The notes beneath the pieces are model-generated. The model was not told where the DNA came from. It did not search any database and was given only the letters and a program-made list of their open reading frames with translations. This document shows positions 8,717-19,743 of a stretch of DNA of 64,000 bases, piece after piece. Position 1 is the stretch's first letter. Each line of letters starts with the position of its first letter. Origin of the DNA: Acidimicrobiia bacterium (GTDB taxonomy: Bacteria > Actinomycetota > Acidimicrobiia > Acidimicrobiales > Bin134); contig VYCQ01000023.1 of the NCBI GenBank assembly GCA_009843865.1, positions 157,660 through 221,659 on the forward strand, written 5' to 3'. The translations under genes were made by a program, and so were the position numbers.

Positions 8717-10414
8717 ATGTCTTTTCCTTCTGATCTGGAAATCGCCCGCAACGCCCACTTGCGCCCCCTGTCTGAGGTAGCTGCTCAAGCTGCTATCCCC
8801 ATCGACTTGTTAGAGCTTTACGGGTCGGGAGTAGCCAAAATTGGCCTGGATGCTATAGAGGCACTTGTTAACCGCCCTCGTGCTCGTTATGTGGTGGTAA
8901 CGGCTATTACTCCTACCACGTTGGGCGAAGGAAAAACCACCACTACCGTGGGTTTAGGACAAGGATTTGCTCATATCAACAAGCGTGCCACTATAGTCAT
9001 TCGCCAACCCTCTCTAGGGCCTACCTTCGGCATTAAGGGGGGTGCCGCAGGAGGCGGTTATAGCCAGGTGGTGCCTATGGAGTTGTTCAACTTGCATCTC
9101 ACGGGCGACACGCATGCGGTAACCGCAGCTCACAACATGTGCTCAGCTATGTTGGATGCTCATATTTTTCATGGCAACGAGCTGGGCTTAGATCTGCACA
9201 ACATCACTTGGCGACGAGCATTAGACATTAATGACCGTGCATTGCGGAACATGGTTGTGGGTCTTGGCGGTCGCCTAGATGGTGTGCCTCGTGAAAGTGG
9301 CTTTGATATCACCGCAGCTTCTGAGGTAATGGCAACCCTGGCCTTGGCTACTTCGCTTCAAGATTTGCGAGTTCGATTAGGTCGTATTGTGGTGGGCTAC
9401 ACAAAACAGAACACTCCAGTAACTGCCGAGGATTTACAAGTAGCAGGAGCCATGGCAGTGCTATTAAAAGATGCTCTCAAGCCCAACCTGATGCAAACTC
9501 TCGAAGGTAGCCCCGCATTAGTACACTGCGGACCTTTTGGCAACATTGCAACCGGCCACTCATCTATTGTGGCCGACAAGATTGCTATAAGTACCGGCGA
9601 CTATCTGATAACCGAAGCTGGCTTTGGAGCCGACATGGGAGCCGAACGCTTTTTCAACATCAAGTGCCGCTACTCGGGCCTAGTTCCTGATGCCGCAGTG
9701 ATGGTGGCCACCGTGCGAGGGCTCAAAGCTCATTCTGGCAATCATCACATCGTGGCAGGCCACCCTCTGCCCGAAGCTCTGCTAGCCGAAAACCCTGATG
9801 AAGTACATGCTGGTGGTGATAATCTTCGCAAGCAACTCGCCAACATACAGGTCCACGGGGTCACGCCGGTGGTCGCCATCAACGCGTTTCCCGAAGATCA
9901 TGATGCCGATCTAGCCGCCATCGCAGAGATTGCAGATGAATACGGTGTGCGCTGCGTGAGAACAACTCATTTTACCGATGGTGGATCTGGGGCGGTTCAG
10001 TTAGCTGAGGCTGTGGCCGAAGCTTGTGAGGAACCGAGCACGTTCAAGCTGCTCTATAGAGATGACTTGTCGCTTAAAGACAAGATTGCGGCAGTGGCCG
10101 ACACCATCTATGGAGCTGAAAAAGTGGAGTACTCCACAAAGGCTAACCGTCAGCTAAACATCTATGAGGCTGCTGGTTTCGGGCATTTACCGGTCTGCAT
10201 TGCTAAAACCCATCTGTCTATTTCTTCCGACCCATCTCTTAAGGGTGCTCCCACGGGTTGGACGCTGTCAGTACGCGAGGTCAGAGCATCGGCGGGTGCC
10301 GGGTTCGTGTATCCCATTTGTGGAGATATGCGTACTATGCCGGGGTTAGGCCGCCAACCTGCCGCGATGAACATAGACTTGGATGAAGACGGCCAAATTG
10401 TGGGTCTCAGCTAG
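8717..10414 (+). CDS. fhs: Formate--tetrahydrofolate ligase
   Basis: 565 residues, the usual family length. The nucleotide-binding signature TPTTLGEGKTTTTVGLGQG starts near residue 65, and the FTHFS signature IRQPSLGPTFGIKGGAAGGG follows. The enzyme joins formate, ATP and THF to make 10-formyl-THF in the cytoplasm. It is followed after four bases by folD, which interconverts the product with 5,10-methenyl- and 5,10-methylene-THF. The two genes are almost certainly one transcription unit. The gene is divergent from the hypothetical gene at 8615 across a 101-base promoter region in which I could not assign confident promoter boxes. Confidence 0.96.
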   Translation: MSFPSDLEIARNAHLRPLSEVAAQAAIPIDLLELYGSGVAKIGLDAIEALVNRPRARYVVVTAITPTTLGEGKTTTTVGLGQGFAHINKRATIVIRQPSLGPTFGIKGGAAGGGYSQVVPMELFNLHLTGDTHAVTAAHNMCSAMLDAHIFHGNELGLDLHNITWRRALDINDRALRNMVVGLGGRLDGVPRESGFDITAASEVMATLALATSLQDLRVRLGRIVVGYTKQNTPVTAEDLQVAGAMAVLLKDALKPNLMQTLEGSPALVHCGPFGNIATGHSSIVADKIAISTGDYLITEAGFGADMGAERFFNIKCRYSGLVPDAAVMVATVRGLKAHSGNHHIVAGHPLPEALLAENPDEVHAGGDNLRKQLANIQVHGVTPVVAINAFPEDHDADLAAIAEIADEYGVRCVRTTHFTDGGSGAVQLAEAVAEACEEPSTFKLLYRDDLSLKDKIAAVADTIYGAEKVEYSTKANRQLNIYEAAGFGHLPVCIAKTHLSISSDPSLKGAPTGWTLSVREVRASAGAGFVYPICGDMRTMPGLGRQPAAMNIDLDEDGQIVGLS

Positions 10415-10418
10415 GGCC

Positions 10419-11276
10419 ATGTCTGTGATCAAATTAGACGGCGAAATGCTGTCAGCTGAAATAAAACAAGATCTTGTGACTCGAATAGCAGCTTTAACTG
10501 AGCAAAGCATAACGCCTGCTCTGGGTACGCTTTTAGTAGGTGACGATGGTCCTTCGGCCAATTATGTAGCTATGAAGCACCGTGACTGCGTAGAGTTAGG
10601 CATAAGTTCGCGCTTAGTCCACTTGCCATCTACCGCCAGCCAAGCCGATGTCGCCGCGGTGGTTGAGGATTTCAACGCCGATTCTTTTTTGCATGCCTAC
10701 ATCTTGCAGTATCCGTTTCCCGAGCATCTGGACTATGAGGCTGCTCTGATAAGCGTGCTACCTGAAAAAGATGCCGATGGGCTACACCCGATCAACTTGG
10801 GTAAGCTAGTACAAGGCATTGAAGCCCCTCTGGCATGTACTCCAAGAGGCATTCAGCTATTACTCAAGCGCTATGACATTCCCATAGCGGGCCGCCATAT
10901 AGTGATAATCGGTCGAGGACTCACCATCGGTCGTCCCTTAGCCAACCTCTTATCGCTGAAACATCCTGATGCTAATGCCGCTATCACGGTGGTACACACT
11001 GGGGTTAACGACATCGCTCGATTTACAAGAACCGCAGACATCCTTGTGGCAGCCGCTGGAACTCCTCACATAGTGAAACCCCATATGGTTAAACCTGGCG
11101 CAGCAGTGGTGGCCGCAGGAGTGAGTTTTGTGGACGGCAAATTGGTTTCTGATGTGGATGATGAAGTAGCTGATGTGGCAGGCTGGCTATCACCCAGAAT
11201 TGGTGGTGTGGGCCCAATGACACGCGCCATTCTCATGGCAAACACCGTTGCTGCCGCAGAGCGAGCCACCAGCTAG
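10419..11276 (+). CDS. folD: Bifunctional methylene-THF dehydrogenase / methenyl-THF cyclohydrolase
   Basis: 285 residues from the ATG at 10419, which lies 4 bases after the fhs stop; an upstream in-frame start at 10383 would overlap fhs and adds no family sequence. The catalytic pair Tyr49-x3-Lys53 (YVAMK), the NADP-binding region (IVIIGRGLTIGRPLANLL) and the C-terminal signature GGVGPMTRAILMANT are present. The enzyme interconverts 5,10-methylene-, methenyl- and 10-formyl-THF. With fhs it links formate to the methylene-THF pool that the glycine cleavage proteins also feed. Confidence 0.96.
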   Translation: MSVIKLDGEMLSAEIKQDLVTRIAALTEQSITPALGTLLVGDDGPSANYVAMKHRDCVELGISSRLVHLPSTASQADVAAVVEDFNADSFLHAYILQYPFPEHLDYEAALISVLPEKDADGLHPINLGKLVQGIEAPLACTPRGIQLLLKRYDIPIAGRHIVIIGRGLTIGRPLANLLSLKHPDANAAITVVHTGVNDIARFTRTADILVAAAGTPHIVKPHMVKPGAAVVAAGVSFVDGKLVSDVDDEVADVAGWLSPRIGGVGPMTRAILMANTVAAAERATS

Positions 11277-11300
11277 GAGTGGCTCACCACTGAGCTTATA

Positions 11301-11332
11301 TTGCTGTTCATGCCAATGTGCATGAACAGCAA
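11301..11332. terminator. Perfect 13-bp inverted repeat between convergent genes, bidirectional terminator candidate
   Basis: TTGCTGTTCATGC at 11301-11313 and its exact reverse complement at 11320-11332 flank a 6-base loop. The repeat sits between the folD stop and the stop of the M16 peptidase gene on the other strand. No T-run follows on either strand, so intrinsic termination is likely from position but not certain. Confidence 0.65.
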
Positions 11333-11334
11333 GG

Positions 11335-14300
11335 TCATTGGGGCAAAACCCTGACAATCTGGATTTGCCTGTTTGGATCAAGCAATAACGCAGCAGCCTC
11401 TTTCACATCTTGCAGGGTTATCTCCTTCAAACCGTCAATCAGATCTTGATGCGTGATGGCATCATCGCCTCCTGAAACGACCCACGCACTTAAGGATTCG
11501 ATGATGTCGCTGTTCGTCAATAATTCAAGATCATCGCTCAGCACAGAGTGACCCTGAACAAACTCTTCGGAGGATATCTCACCAGCATGAAATTCCTTGA
11601 GGATGCGAGCCATCTTTGCTTCTATGTTGCTCATCTGCGTGGGGGCTCCGGTTGCTAGAGCTGAAATGGTGATATTAGGTGTTGGGGTGAGCCCTATGCG
11701 CACTGACGCTTCCGCACCATAAGACTCGCCCAATTCTTCGCGCACTTCGTTGAGAAGCTTGGTGCTCAAGATGACTTGAAGCACACGACTAGCCAGGAAC
11801 AAGTTACGGTTGAGTTCTACTTCTGTTTCAAAAATATACGTGGCTCTTGTGGATTGATTCTCAGGACTCAGAACCACCTCTTGGCGCACAACTTCATCAG
11901 GTAAGGAGCCTCTACGATCCATGTAGGTGTCGGATTCTTTAGCTGGCAGGGTGCCAACATAGGTGCGGGCCAGCTCAGCGACCACATCACGCTCCACATC
12001 GCCGACCACGATCACTGTTAAGTCGTCAATCCCGCCTAAGCGCTTTTGATAGATATCAAGCATGTCTTCAGCAGTTAGATCTGTTAGCTGTTCTTGCGAA
12101 GGTATTGGGTTGTACCAAGAGTAAGCATCACCGTGACGAGCTTGAAGTAGTGCTATAATCTCGCGTACATCTGGATCAGATTGGGCTAGGGAGATGTAGA
12201 TGCCGCCAACATTAATGGCCTCTGCAAATGCTTGTTCGTCCACTCTCGGTGCTGTTACATACAGGTACATGAGCTGAAACATTGCTTCTGTTCCGACAGT
12301 GGTTGAAGAGCCAACAACACCTTCAGAAAACTCACCGATATAAGAGCGAACATTTATATTGTTTTCTGAGGAATAAGCAGTTAACTGATTTCTGCTGTAG
12401 CTCCCAAGCCCACTGGCATTCACAGCACGCGGTACCAAAGTTTGAGCGATCGGTCGCTCACCTTCGGAAAACAGCGACCAGCCACCCCAAGAAAAAGCGT
12501 TCAAGACTACTGCGTTTTCTGATATGCCAGAGTAGGCATACAGCACTTGAGCGCCATTATCAAAGACCCATCGATATGGGTCGTTCAGCTCGTCTGTAAG
12601 CGTCTCAATTGGGCCTTCGCTACTTGGTTCAACGCTTGCTGGCGGCTCTATTAGCTGTGTGATGATTTCCAATTCGGCAGGTAGCTGTCCTGGTGCAGCA
12701 GCTTCTAATGCAGCCTTTAATTCTGAAGCTGTCGGTAAATCAGAATCTTGGGGTGCCACCCCAATGATAATGGGCTCACTTAAAGCTAAAATTGCTCGGT
12801 ATCGCTCGGTTAGCTCCCCTATTTGCAAGTCATCTAAAAGGGTGTTTACCCGTGCTGCGCGGCTTTCTGGAGTAGAAATATCAGAACTAGCTAAGAAGTG
12901 TGCCGTATATGCTTCAGCCAATTCAGTATCTCGTCTTGTGGCCGCAGCATCCACCGATGCTTGCAATTCGGCTCGCATTTCTCTAGATGCCCGATCAAAA
13001 TCAGCTTGGCTAAATCCTAGTTCGGCCAAGCTCAACAATAAAGACCAGTAGTCTGTTAACGCCGTAGCAAAGTTGTCTGCACGCAAGTTGGTGCCGTAGT
13101 AACGCAACCCACGAGTATGAGAAAAACTTGACCAGAATGCTGGGTCAATCTGAGATAAAAAACCTTGTTCATAGGCATCTTGCAAACGATTGTTCACCAT
13201 GCTGGCGATGATTCGCTCAATCCAAAGCTGCCGGTTACCTGCGATGGTACCGGGATCCCAAGACGGTAGGCGTATGTCCAAAGATAAATAAGGATAAGCC
13301 TGCTCAGAGGAAGTGGCATTAGTAATGATTAAGTCATGGTCAATAGCCGACCGATGTTCAACCTCAAGGGGTACCTCCCCTGCACCGATGTCATCGAAAT
13401 ACTCCTCTACCAGAGATTGCAGCGTGTCTACCGGTAAGTCGCCTACCGCAATAACTGCCATGTTGGAGGGCACGTACCAGGATTCATAGAACGTCCTCAG
13501 ATCTTGAGCAGTAGTAGCTGTAATGCTCTCTATAGTGCCAATTGGACTGCGGCCCTCATAAGGAGTGCCCTCGGTATAAACATTATCGAAAACGCGGAAT
13601 ATTTTACCGTCTCCGGATTCAACTCGTAACCGGTACTCATCGCGGATTATCCCCTGTTCTTCCTCCACATCCTCAGCACTAATGGTTGCGGCATGCGCCC
13701 ACTCAGAAAGAACCCCAAAAGCTGTAGCAACTGAGTCCTCTTTTTCGTCAATAATAAGATCTAGCTTGTACACCGTCTCGTCGTAAGACGTGTAAGCGTT
13801 GATATCAGGGCCAAACTCAATACCGATGCTCTGAAGGGCATCGGTAATTTCGTTACCAGGATATTTCTTTGTGCCGTTGAACAACATGTGTTCTAGATAG
13901 TGGGCATAGCCAGCTCCGATAAAAGGCTCGTTCAAGGAACCAGCATTGACGGCAAGCCGCAAAGACAAAGACCCGCCCGGTGATTCGTTGGAACGCAGAT
14001 AGTAGGTGAGGCCGTTGGCCAAGGTGCCGATACGTACTGCGGGGTCTACAGGTAACGAAATCGCAGCAGTATCTGTGCTCTCAGCATCAGGGGTCACAGC
14101 ACCGTCGCTGCTACTTGATGTAGATGAGCCTGCCAGCTCACCCTCATCGTTTGCAGCCTCACCCTCATCTTGCGGCCCTTCGTCGCTGGTAGCACCATCA
14201 GCATCACCACCAGCATCACTATCAGTACCAGTATCACTATCAGCGCTATCAGCTGACTCTGTTTCACTAGCAGATTCTTCTTCACTGATGGAATCGCCTT

Positions 14301-14457
14301 CATCAGCGGGACTGTCTTCATCAGTGGATGTCGCTTCACCGATAGATGTTGTTGCTTGCGGGGTTGCAGTGTTTGGTACCGCATTCTCCACAGCACTATC
14401 GCTACAGCTAGACACAAACAGGACTGCACAAAGCAAAAGGGCGAAAGTTTTTCTCAT
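11335..14457 (-). CDS. M16-family zinc metallopeptidase lipoprotein with long acidic linker
   Basis: 1040 residues. The N-terminus is a lipoprotein signal with lipobox VSSC (Cys18), so the protein should be anchored on the outer face of the membrane. Residues about 19-132 are a low-complexity Ser/Asp/Glu/Thr linker. The inverted zinc motif HxxEH is at residues 186-190 (HYLEH), followed by LFNGTKKYPGNE and the distal Glu region (EEEQGIIRDEY). The remaining sequence fits the usual active-half plus inactive-half architecture of two-domain M16 enzymes (pitrilysin/PqqL type). The substrate is unknown. The gene is divergent from gcvP across 251 bases. Confidence 0.9.
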   Translation of the reverse strand: MRKTFALLLCAVLFVSSCSDSAVENAVPNTATPQATTSIGEATSTDEDSPADEGDSISEEESASETESADSADSDTGTDSDAGGDADGATSDEGPQDEGEAANDEGELAGSSTSSSSDGAVTPDAESTDTAAISLPVDPAVRIGTLANGLTYYLRSNESPGGSLSLRLAVNAGSLNEPFIGAGYAHYLEHMLFNGTKKYPGNEITDALQSIGIEFGPDINAYTSYDETVYKLDLIIDEKEDSVATAFGVLSEWAHAATISAEDVEEEQGIIRDEYRLRVESGDGKIFRVFDNVYTEGTPYEGRSPIGTIESITATTAQDLRTFYESWYVPSNMAVIAVGDLPVDTLQSLVEEYFDDIGAGEVPLEVEHRSAIDHDLIITNATSSEQAYPYLSLDIRLPSWDPGTIAGNRQLWIERIIASMVNNRLQDAYEQGFLSQIDPAFWSSFSHTRGLRYYGTNLRADNFATALTDYWSLLLSLAELGFSQADFDRASREMRAELQASVDAAATRRDTELAEAYTAHFLASSDISTPESRAARVNTLLDDLQIGELTERYRAILALSEPIIIGVAPQDSDLPTASELKAALEAAAPGQLPAELEIITQLIEPPASVEPSSEGPIETLTDELNDPYRWVFDNGAQVLYAYSGISENAVVLNAFSWGGWSLFSEGERPIAQTLVPRAVNASGLGSYSRNQLTAYSSENNINVRSYIGEFSEGVVGSSTTVGTEAMFQLMYLYVTAPRVDEQAFAEAINVGGIYISLAQSDPDVREIIALLQARHGDAYSWYNPIPSQEQLTDLTAEDMLDIYQKRLGGIDDLTVIVVGDVERDVVAELARTYVGTLPAKESDTYMDRRGSLPDEVVRQEVVLSPENQSTRATYIFETEVELNRNLFLASRVLQVILSTKLLNEVREELGESYGAEASVRIGLTPTPNITISALATGAPTQMSNIEAKMARILKEFHAGEISSEEFVQGHSVLSDDLELLTNSDIIESLSAWVVSGGDDAITHQDLIDGLKEITLQDVKEAAALLLDPNRQIQIVRVLPQ

Positions 14458-14708
14458 GGTTGTTCAGCTCTCCTCAGCATTTAGGGATCTTCAGCCAGTT
14501 TTTTTTTAAGGACTAAACCCTGTGATGATTTCAGAATTGTGAAGATTTCAATCGTTTAGACTACTTATAAAGTGTAAGCCTTTGGTGGTTTAGATTCTGA
14601 ATTATCTGAATGTGTTGGGTCTCTTAGTTTGTCCGGTAAGTTAGAAACCGGTGTCTGTCCCACAATCCGAATAAGGGACGTTCATACACATAATAAATCA
14701 AGGTTGAC

Positions 14709-17627
14709 ATGATCTGCCCCCCCACCCCTTCTATCGCCGAGTTAGATAACCCTCAAGAGTTTCTAGCTCGACACATCGGCCCCACCACCCAAGAACAAGC
14801 GCTTATGTTAAGCGAACTGGGCTTCGACAGCATTGATGCGCTTCTAGACGCTGTTGTGCCCTCCAACATCCGTTCAAAAAGCCCACTAGACCTTCCTCCG
14901 CCAATGACCGAAGCCGTCACCACTGAGGCTTTGCGAAAAATAGCTGGCCGCAACATCATAGCCACCTCGCTGATAGGCATGGGCTATTACAACACTATTA
15001 CTCCAGCGGTAATCCGCCGCAATGTGCTAGAAAACCCAACCTGGTATACGGCCTATACCCCATATCAGCCCGAAATCTCTCAGGGGCGGCTTGAGGCTCT
15101 AATTAACTTCCAAACAATGGTCACTGATTTAACCGGCATGGGCATGGCTAATGCTTCATTGCTTGATGAGGGAACTGCGGCTGCTGAAGCAATGACGCTG
15201 TTGCGGCGTTTGAATCGTAAAACCGCCAAGGATCGCTTCGTGGTGGATGCAGACACCCATCCCCAAACTATGGATGTCATTCATACTCGTGCCGCTCCAC
15301 TAGGTATCGAAGTAGAGATAGCTGATTTAAACGCTGCCAACATCGCCCGCCTAGCCGAAAGAGCGTTTGCAGTGCTTGTGTCATACCCTGCAAGCTCTGG
15401 TCGCATCAACGACATAGGTAGCATTATTTCTGAAGCACACAACGCAAATGCCCTAGTGTCGGTGGCCAGTGATTTGTTGGCATTGTGCCTGTTGACACCC
15501 CCCGGTGAGTTAGGTGCCGATGTGGTGGTGGGATCATCGCAACGCTTTGGAGTGCCGTTGGGGTTCGGTGGACCTCATGCTGGCTTTATTGCAGTACGCG
15601 AAGCAGCCATGCGTTCTCTGCCAGGGCGACTAGTAGGAGTATCGGTAGACGATACCGGAGCCGTGGCTTACCGTCTCGCCCTTCAAACTCGCGAGCAACA
15701 CATCCGCCGCGAGAAGGCCACCAGCAACATCTGCACAGCTCAAGTGCTGTTAGCCGTCATGGCTGCCATGTATGCCATCTATCATGGTCCTGAAGGACTT
15801 ACCCGGATCGCTACACGCACTCATCGCCTCACCGCCATTGCCGCTGCTGGCCTCCGTGAAGCTGGCTATGAACTTGCCGCAAATTACTTTTTTGACACAG
15901 TTACCGTAAGCACCCCCAACCAAGCCTCCCAAGTTACAGCAGCAGCCCTTAGAGAGGGTCTCAACCTTCGTCGCGTAGACAACAAAACGGTGGCTTTTTC
16001 ATTGGATGAGACCAGCACTGCTACCACGCTAGATGTCCTATGGCGGGCATTTAATATTCAGCGAAGCCCGGATAGCCATAATGAAGCTATCCAAAGCCTT
16101 GATAGCAGCACTCCTGATGCGTTGCCAACCAACCTACGCCGAAGCAGCAGCTTTCTAACCCATCCCGTTTTCAACAGCTATCACAGTGAAACTGAGATGT
16201 TGCGTTATCTTCAGCATTTGGCTTCCAAAGATTTAGCTCTAGATCGCAGCATGATCCCACTGGGGTCATGCACTATGAAACTCAATGCCGCTGTCCAAAT
16301 GGAACCGATAAGTTGGCCAGAGTTTGCTCAAATCCACCCGTTTGCTCCCTCTGATCAAACCCAAGGCTATCGAGCATTAATTGCTGATCTAGAGCAAGCG
16401 TTGCTAAAGATTACCGGCTATGCAGCCATCTCATTGCAACCAAATGCTGGTGCACAAGGAGAATTGGCTGGCCTGCTAGCTATCCGCGCTTATCATGCTG
16501 CTCAGGGACAAAACCAACGAAACATTTGCTTGATTCCCGCTTCGGCGCATGGCACCAACGCAGCTAGCGCAATCATGGCCGGGATGCAGGTGGTAGTGGT
16601 TGCCTGCGATGCCGATGGGAACGTGGACATAGCCGATCTGAAATCCAAAGCGGTGCAACACGCAGAGCAACTCAGCACTTTGATGGTCACATATCCTTCC
16701 ACTCATGGCGTGTTTGAAACACACATAGTTGAGGTATGTGACCTAATCCATCTTCACGGCGGGCAGGTTTACCTAGACGGTGCCAACCTGAACGCCCTAG
16801 TGGGTATAGCTCAGCCGGGCCAATTTGGTGCCGATGTGTCTCACTTAAATTTGCACAAAACCTTTTGTATTCCACACGGCGGCGGCGGCCCCGGAGTTGG
16901 TCCCATAGCGGTGGGCGCTCACTTAGCGCCTTACTTGCCTAAGCATGCGTTAGTTCCCGAAGCGGGCCCATCAAGCGGAGTAGGAGCCGTGTCTTCAGCC
17001 CCTTGGGGCTCTGCGGGTATATTGCCGATTTCTTGGGCCTACATCACTGCTATGGGAGCAAATGGGCTTACTCAAGCCACTCGAGTTGCTTTGCTCAATG
17101 CCAACTACCTAGCAGCACGATTAAAGAACCTGTTTCCCCTGCTCTACACCGGCAGCAATGGTCTAGTTGCCCACGAATGCATCATTGACTTACGTCCTTT
17201 GCACGACCGCACAGGTGTCACTGTGGACGATGTGGCCAAACGCCTCATCGATTTCGGGTTTCATGCCCCTACCGTTTCTTTTCCGGTCGCGGGCACGCTG
17301 ATGGTGGAACCCACCGAATCGGAATCCAAAGCAGAACTGGATCGCTTCGTGGCTGCTATGAGCGCCATCCGCGCTGAAATCCAGCAAGTGGCTGACGGCA
17401 TCATCACTATAGAAAAAAGCCCACTGCGCAGAGCTCCTCACACTGCGACAGCAATAGCCGACCATGATTGGGATCGCCCCTACTCGCGCAAACAAGCTGT
17501 GTTTGGTTTACAGGGAATCGCCGATCACAAATATTGGCCTCCTGTAGGGCGTATTGACGGTGCCTACGGTGACAAGAACGTTTTCTGTACCTGCCCACCC
17601 CTAGAAGACTTAACTGATAGTCAATAA
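14709..17627 (+). CDS. gcvP: Glycine dehydrogenase (decarboxylating), P-protein of the glycine cleavage system
   Basis: 972 residues, a full-length single-chain P-protein. The N-terminal half starts with the family pattern FLARHIGPT. The C-terminal half has the pyridoxal-phosphate lysine at residue 717 in [18 protein letters not shown]. It decarboxylates glycine and passes the aminomethyl group to the lipoylated H-protein (gcvH, 31181-31576); the T-protein is at 26678-27724. All three are in the window but not in one operon. I looked for a glycine riboswitch in the 251-base leader and saw no recognisable one. Start chosen at the ATG that gives the usual N-terminus. Confidence 0.96.
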   Translation: MICPPTPSIAELDNPQEFLARHIGPTTQEQALMLSELGFDSIDALLDAVVPSNIRSKSPLDLPPPMTEAVTTEALRKIAGRNIIATSLIGMGYYNTITPAVIRRNVLENPTWYTAYTPYQPEISQGRLEALINFQTMVTDLTGMGMANASLLDEGTAAAEAMTLLRRLNRKTAKDRFVVDADTHPQTMDVIHTRAAPLGIEVEIADLNAANIARLAERAFAVLVSYPASSGRINDIGSIISEAHNANALVSVASDLLALCLLTPPGELGADVVVGSSQRFGVPLGFGGPHAGFIAVREAAMRSLPGRLVGVSVDDTGAVAYRLALQTREQHIRREKATSNICTAQVLLAVMAAMYAIYHGPEGLTRIATRTHRLTAIAAAGLREAGYELAANYFFDTVTVSTPNQASQVTAAALREGLNLRRVDNKTVAFSLDETSTATTLDVLWRAFNIQRSPDSHNEAIQSLDSSTPDALPTNLRRSSSFLTHPVFNSYHSETEMLRYLQHLASKDLALDRSMIPLGSCTMKLNAAVQMEPISWPEFAQIHPFAPSDQTQGYRALIADLEQALLKITGYAAISLQPNAGAQGELAGLLAIRAYHAAQGQNQRNICLIPASAHGTNAASAIMAGMQVVVVACDADGNVDIADLKSKAVQHAEQLSTLMVTYPSTHGVFETHIVEVCDLIHLHGGQVYLDGANLNALVGIAQPGQFGADVSHLNLHKTFCIPHGGGGPGVGPIAVGAHLAPYLPKHALVPEAGPSSGVGAVSSAPWGSAGILPISWAYITAMGANGLTQATRVALLNANYLAARLKNLFPLLYTGSNGLVAHECIIDLRPLHDRTGVTVDDVAKRLIDFGFHAPTVSFPVAGTLMVEPTESESKAELDRFVAAMSAIRAEIQQVADGIITIEKSPLRRAPHTATAIADHDWDRPYSRKQAVFGLQGIADHKYWPPVGRIDGAYGDKNVFCTCPPLEDLTDSQ

Positions 17628-17653
17628 ACAAGTTCCCGCAAAAGGCATGGGGC

Positions 17654-18283
17654 TTATTGGATGCTAATGGCATGATTGCTAATGAGCTTGTCCCACACCT
17701 TGTCTACCGCGTCTGCCAAATCATCCAAACTACCATTGTTGTGGATCACATAATTAGCTAGCGCGCGACGTTGCCTGTCGCTGGCTTGGCTATCCATGCG
17801 AGCCTTAGCTTGTTGTTTGTTGAGCCCTCGCCGAATCAGCCGTCGCATGCGCACTTCTTCGGGGGCCTCAACTACCACCACCCTGCTGTAGCCCTTGCCG
17901 GAGGGCAATTGTCCCAAACAGCTTTCGATCAGCACTGCCATATCTAACACCACAACATCCACATCTACACGTTCGGCGAATGCCGCTAGGCGCTGTTCTA
18001 ACACTGCATTGATGGCCGGGTGGCTGATGATCTCAAGGGCCTTTAACCGTTCGGGCTGCGCAAACACCTCAGCAGCTAATTTGGCCCGATCTATGTTGCC
18101 GTTTTTATCTATAATTTTTTGTCCGAAAACCTCAATCACTGCTTGGGCGGCAGGGTTTTGTGGTTCTAAGACTTCCCGTCCTATGGCATCCACATCAATC
18201 ACCACCGCACCTAGCTCACCAAAGCGGTGTGCCACAGATGTCTTGCCAGCACCGATGCCTCCAGTAAGGCCCACGACCAACAC
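17654..18283 (-). CDS. coaE: Dephospho-CoA kinase
   Basis: 209 residues with the N-terminal P-loop GLTGGIGAGKTS (residues 5-16) and the downstream pattern DVDAIGREVLEP that belongs to CoaE. It performs the last step of coenzyme A synthesis, phosphorylating the 3'-hydroxyl of dephospho-CoA. The start is a GTG (18283). It ends 26 bases from gcvP on the opposite strand and is divergent from mtr with only 40 bases between start codons. In mycobacteria the CoaE protein carries a C-terminal extension (UPF0157); it is absent here. Confidence 0.93.
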   Translation of the reverse strand: MLVVGLTGGIGAGKTSVAHRFGELGAVVIDVDAIGREVLEPQNPAAQAVIEVFGQKIIDKNGNIDRAKLAAEVFAQPERLKALEIISHPAINAVLEQRLAAFAERVDVDVVVLDMAVLIESCLGQLPSGKGYSRVVVVEAPEEVRMRRLIRRGLNKQQAKARMDSQASDRQRRALANYVIHNNGSLDDLADAVDKVWDKLISNHAISIQ

Positions 18284-18323
18284 ACTATGAGGCTAGTCAA
18301 TCTAAGCAGTAGCGTCTTGCAGT

Positions 18324-19697
18324 ATGACTAAATCTGCTGAACATTTCGATCTTATAGTGGTTGGTGCCGGGTCGGGCAACAGCGTGCTCGCTGCCGATTT
18401 TGACCACTGGCGAGTTGCCATTGTGGAACGGAACACTTTTGGGGGTACCTGTTTGAATAGGGGTTGTATACCATCCAAGATGTTTGTCTACGCCGCCGAT
18501 GTTGCCCACCAAGCTGGCAACACCGCCAATTTGGGAGTAGACAGCTCTTTAAACGGAGTACGGTGGGGGGACATTGTAAACCGTGTCTTTGGCCGGATAG
18601 ACCCCATCGCTCAAAGCGGAGAGGAGTACCGTCAAAGCCAGCCTAACGTCACTGTTTTCAAAGGCCAGGCACGCTTTATAGGCCACAAGACATTAGATGT
18701 AAACGGGCAGCAAATTAGCGGCGAGCAAATCATCTTGGCAGCCGGTGCCCGACCCTTCGTACCACCAATTCCAGGGTTAACAAGTGCATCTGAGGCTCAA
18801 GTTGAGTATCACACCTCAGATTCGATCATGCGTTTAACGAAGCTGCCTGAGCACTTGATAATTTTGGGTGGAGGCTACATTGCTTCAGAACTAGCCCATG
18901 TTTTTAACGCGTTGGGTAGCGCTGTAACCATCGTGAATCGCTCTGAAAGGCTGTTGGCGGTTGTCGATGAAGATATCTCGGCTGCTTTTACCAAACACAT
19001 GGTTGAACGGATGAATTGCATTTTGAATTCACCGGTCATCAACGTGAAGCAAGTGGGTTCGGAGATTACGGTTACCACCAAGGCTCGCGCGATCAGCGGC
19101 GACGTTTTGCTGGTGGCTGCTGGTAGGGTGCCCAACGCCGATCAACTAGAAGTGACCTGTACCGGTGTGAATGTAGGGCCTCAAGGCCATGTGATAACTG
19201 ATGAGTTCTTACGCACCAACGTGGAGGGGATCTGGGCACTAGGTGACATCTGCCACTCTATTCAGCTTAAGCACACCGCTAATGAAGATACCCGGGTGGT
19301 AGCCCACAACATCGCCCACCCCGAAGATCTACGCCGCCCTAACTACTCGGGTATTCCCTATGCGGTGTTTTCGCATCCCCAAATTGCCTCAGTCGGTGCC
19401 ACCGAACAACAGCTACGAACAGAAAAGCGCGTCTACAAGCGGGTTGTACGCTACTACTCTGATACCGCCTACGCCTGGGCTATGGAAGACACCAGCAGCT
19501 TCGTCAAACTACTAGCCGACCCGAAAACGAACCTATTGTTGGGTGCTCACATTATCGGCCCACAAGCCCCTATCCTTATACAGCAGCTCATACAAGGCAT
19601 GCAGTTCCAACTAACCGTTCAACAGATGGCACGAGGACAGCTTTATATACACCCTGCCCTCACCGAGGTAGTAGAACAAGCTCTTTTAGAATTCTAG
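18324..19697 (+). CDS. mtr: Mycothione reductase
   Basis: 457 residues of the pyridine nucleotide-disulfide oxidoreductase family. The FAD-binding GAGSGNS motif opens the protein, and the redox cysteines are Cys43 and Cys48 in FGGTCLNRGCIPSK. The segments VNRVFGRIDPIAQSGEEYR, AYAWAMEDTSSFVKL and MARGQLYIHPALTEVVE match M. tuberculosis Mtr closely from memory, and the C-terminal His-Pro supplies the catalytic base. The enzyme reduces mycothiol disulfide with NADPH. This gene is strong evidence for an actinobacterial host using mycothiol. No in-frame TGA is present here, unlike the two candidate selenoproteins elsewhere in the window. Confidence 0.94.
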   Translation: MTKSAEHFDLIVVGAGSGNSVLAADFDHWRVAIVERNTFGGTCLNRGCIPSKMFVYAADVAHQAGNTANLGVDSSLNGVRWGDIVNRVFGRIDPIAQSGEEYRQSQPNVTVFKGQARFIGHKTLDVNGQQISGEQIILAAGARPFVPPIPGLTSASEAQVEYHTSDSIMRLTKLPEHLIILGGGYIASELAHVFNALGSAVTIVNRSERLLAVVDEDISAAFTKHMVERMNCILNSPVINVKQVGSEITVTTKARAISGDVLLVAAGRVPNADQLEVTCTGVNVGPQGHVITDEFLRTNVEGIWALGDICHSIQLKHTANEDTRVVAHNIAHPEDLRRPNYSGIPYAVFSHPQIASVGATEQQLRTEKRVYKRVVRYYSDTAYAWAMEDTSSFVKLLADPKTNLLLGAHIIGPQAPILIQQLIQGMQFQLTVQQMARGQLYIHPALTEVVEQALLEF

Positions 19698-19743
19698 AGA
19701 GCGCGGCTCTTTAAGGCCCCTGCGAAAAAGTTTTTACACTCCT

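Noticed and set aside
14006..14509. Plus-strand Ser/Ala-rich 167-residue ORF
   Set aside because: It is the antisense of the acidic low-complexity linker of the M16 lipoprotein.
14458..14708. Glycine riboswitch upstream of gcvP
   Set aside because: The 251-base leader shows no recognisable tandem glycine aptamer pattern; only a short CCGGT/ACCGG pairing.
14703..14711. TTGACA as a -35 box near gcvP
   Set aside because: It overlaps the gcvP ATG and cannot drive that gene; no matching -10 leads to another gene.
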